Of a stretch of 64,000 nucleotides of DNA, positions 62,770 through 64,000 are shown in pieces. The stretch covers positions 1,922,001 to 1,986,000 of the forward strand of contig NZ_CP101717.1 of assembly GCF_030643825.1 (NCBI RefSeq), in the 5' to 3' direction. The position numbers and the translations under genes were made by a program. Below the pieces are notes generated by a model. It did not search any database and was not told the origin of the DNA. It was given only the letters and a program-made list of their open reading frames with translations. The stretch's first letter is position 1. Each line of letters opens with the position of its first letter. The stretch comes from Salinispirillum sp. LH 10-3-1 (lineage in GTDB: Bacteria; Pseudomonadota; Gammaproteobacteria; Pseudomonadales; Natronospirillaceae).

Positions 62770-64000
62770 ATGTACGTATACGATGATTATGATCAGCAAC
62801 TGGTTGACGAGCGTGTTAACCAGTTTCGTGAGCAAACCAACCGCTATCTGGCGGGTGGCTTGAAAGAAGAAGAATTCTTGCCTCTGCGTTTGCAGAATGG
62901 CCTGTATGTACAGCGCCATGCACCGATGCTGCGTATCGCCATCCCCTACGGCATGTTGTCTTCCACACAATTGGTTAAGCTGGCTGACATCGCCGACAAG
63001 TACGACCGTGGCTATGGGCATTTCAGTACCCGGCAGAACATCCAGCTGAACTGGCCAACGTTAGAGAGCGTGCCAGACATCTTGGCTGAGTTGGCATCGG
63101 TACAGATGCATGCTATCCAAACCAGCGGCAACTGCATTCGTAACACTACTACTGACCAGTTTGCCGGTGTATTGGCCGACGAAGTGGTTGATCCCCGTCC
63201 GTATTGTGAGTTGATCCGTCAGTGGTCAACCTTTCATCCTGAGTTCGCGTTCTTACCGCGTAAGTTCAAGATTGCAGTGAACAGCGCCACCAGCACCGAC
63301 CGTGCGGCCATCCAAGTGCATGACATCGGTGTTCAGATCGTCCGTAATGCGGCGAATGAAGTGGGTTACCGTGTGTATGTGGGCGGCGGCTTGGGCCGTA
63401 CGCCGATGGTCGGCCAAGTGATTACTGAATTCTTGCCTGAACAGCACTTGCTGACCTACCTCGAAGCCATTGTGCGGGTATACAACCAGCACGGTCGCCG
63501 CGACAACAAGTATAAGGCACGTATCAAGATTCTGGTTAAAGCCTTGGGAATTGAAGCCTTCCGTGCTCGGGTTGATGCCGAGTGGGCGCACTTGAAAGAC
63601 GGCACAGGAACGTTGACCCAAGCCGAAATTGATCGCGTTGCTAAGCATTTCAGTGCGCCTGATTACGACACGACGCTGAGCGCCAATGACGCCGCCGTAG
63701 AAGAACTGAAAGCCAGCAGCAAAGGTTTCCGCAACTGGGTTGAGCGCAACACCACAGCGCACAAGGTACCGGGTTACACGGCGGTGACGTTGTCGCTGAA
63801 GAAAACCGGCATTGCGCCGGGCGACATCTATTCGAAACAGATGCGTGCGGCGGCAAAACTGGCTGACGAATTCAGCTTCAGCGAGCTGCGCGTCAGCCAC
63901 TTCCAAAACCTGATTTTGGCCGATGTGAAAATTAAGGATTTACCTGCTTTATGGGAAGCCGCCAAAGCTAACGGTTTTGCCACCCCGAACATTGGCACGC
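62770..64000 (+). CDS. cysI: Sulfite/nitrite reductase hemoprotein CysI, partial
   Basis: The frame from the ATG at 62770 is open to the right edge, 410 codons. It begins MYVYDDYDQQLVDERVNQF and contains RGYGHFSTRQNIQLNWP, TSGNCIRNTTTDQFAGV and GGGLGRTPMVGQVITEFLP, typical of the pseudomonad-type siroheme reductase that makes sulfide from sulfite for cysteine synthesis. The cysteines that bind the [4Fe-4S] cluster and siroheme lie beyond the window. The start lacks a strong ribosome site; AT-rich promoter-like sequence lies at 62640-62710. Confidence 0.93.
   Translation, partial: MYVYDDYDQQLVDERVNQFREQTNRYLAGGLKEEEFLPLRLQNGLYVQRHAPMLRIAIPYGMLSSTQLVKLADIADKYDRGYGHFSTRQNIQLNWPTLESVPDILAELASVQMHAIQTSGNCIRNTTTDQFAGVLADEVVDPRPYCELIRQWSTFHPEFAFLPRKFKIAVNSATSTDRAAIQVHDIGVQIVRNAANEVGYRVYVGGGLGRTPMVGQVITEFLPEQHLLTYLEAIVRVYNQHGRRDNKYKARIKILVKALGIEAFRARVDAEWAHLKDGTGTLTQAEIDRVAKHFSAPDYDTTLSANDAAVEELKASSKGFRNWVERNTTAHKVPGYTAVTLSLKKTGIAPGDIYSKQMRAAAKLADEFSFSELRVSHFQNLILADVKIKDLPALWEAAKANGFATPNIGT

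Overview
This window looks like the chromosome of a marine-type gammaproteobacterium, probably in or near the Oceanospirillales (Saccharospirillum/Reinekea-like). This is inferred from the protein families, not from a marker tree. Most of the sequence is GC-rich, with short intergenic gaps. There are no rRNA or tRNA genes, no CRISPR array and no intact insertion sequence that I can see.

Layout. 0-8 kb is housekeeping: a QueD-like pterin enzyme, cysS, a displaced yidD with a Trm112-type protein and a CbiX-like chelatase in an overlapping run, a diguanylate cyclase, RNase II and an RluA-type pseudouridine synthase. 8-16 kb holds a strong hairpin element, an RND efflux adaptor/permease pair and a minus-strand operon of envelope proteins (DUF3015-like, DUF4105, DUF1850 lipoprotein). 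16.6-24 kb holds a MalT/LuxR-type ATPase regulator beside a wrecked quinone oxidoreductase gene, a GGDEF-EAL protein with a degenerate EAL domain, GrpB, a RelBE-like toxin-antitoxin pair and an alpha/beta hydrolase.

24.4-37.4 kb is a stress-type island: two tandem Crp/Fnr-like regulators, a disordered hydrophilic protein, two PRC-barrel proteins, a CheB-CheR-PAS fusion with a PAS partner, CsbD, an AI-2E-type permease, an outer-membrane barrel, a diguanylate cyclase with a dead receiver, GSP17M-like and DUF3185 proteins and tiny membrane proteins. 37.4-43.5 kb is a redox region: a partial duplication of the soxR 3' end beside a truncated WYL regulator, a YefM-YoeB module, soxR with a perfect sox box, a VOC protein, a flavodoxin-like protein, a PQQ glucose dehydrogenase behind a 20-bp inverted repeat, and TspO.

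44.1-49.3 kb is the most foreign-looking part: two very AT-rich, minus-strand, paralogous lipoproteins of about 750 residues that I do not recognise, separated by a decayed IS3-family transposase end. The rest is core again: upp, mqo, an OmpA-family protein, a broken EamA transporter, an FNR/Anr-boxed sulfide:quinone reductase-like enzyme, nfuA, metH with operator-like palindromes, a degenerate HD-GYP protein, a DUF2970 protein and the start of cysI, which runs off the end.

The best candidates for something undescribed are the AT-rich lipoprotein pair, the two leader hairpins that touch ribosome-binding regions (gcd and the GSP17M-like gene), the soxR duplication, and the repeat elements at 8.1, 7.0/53.9 and 56.7 kb.
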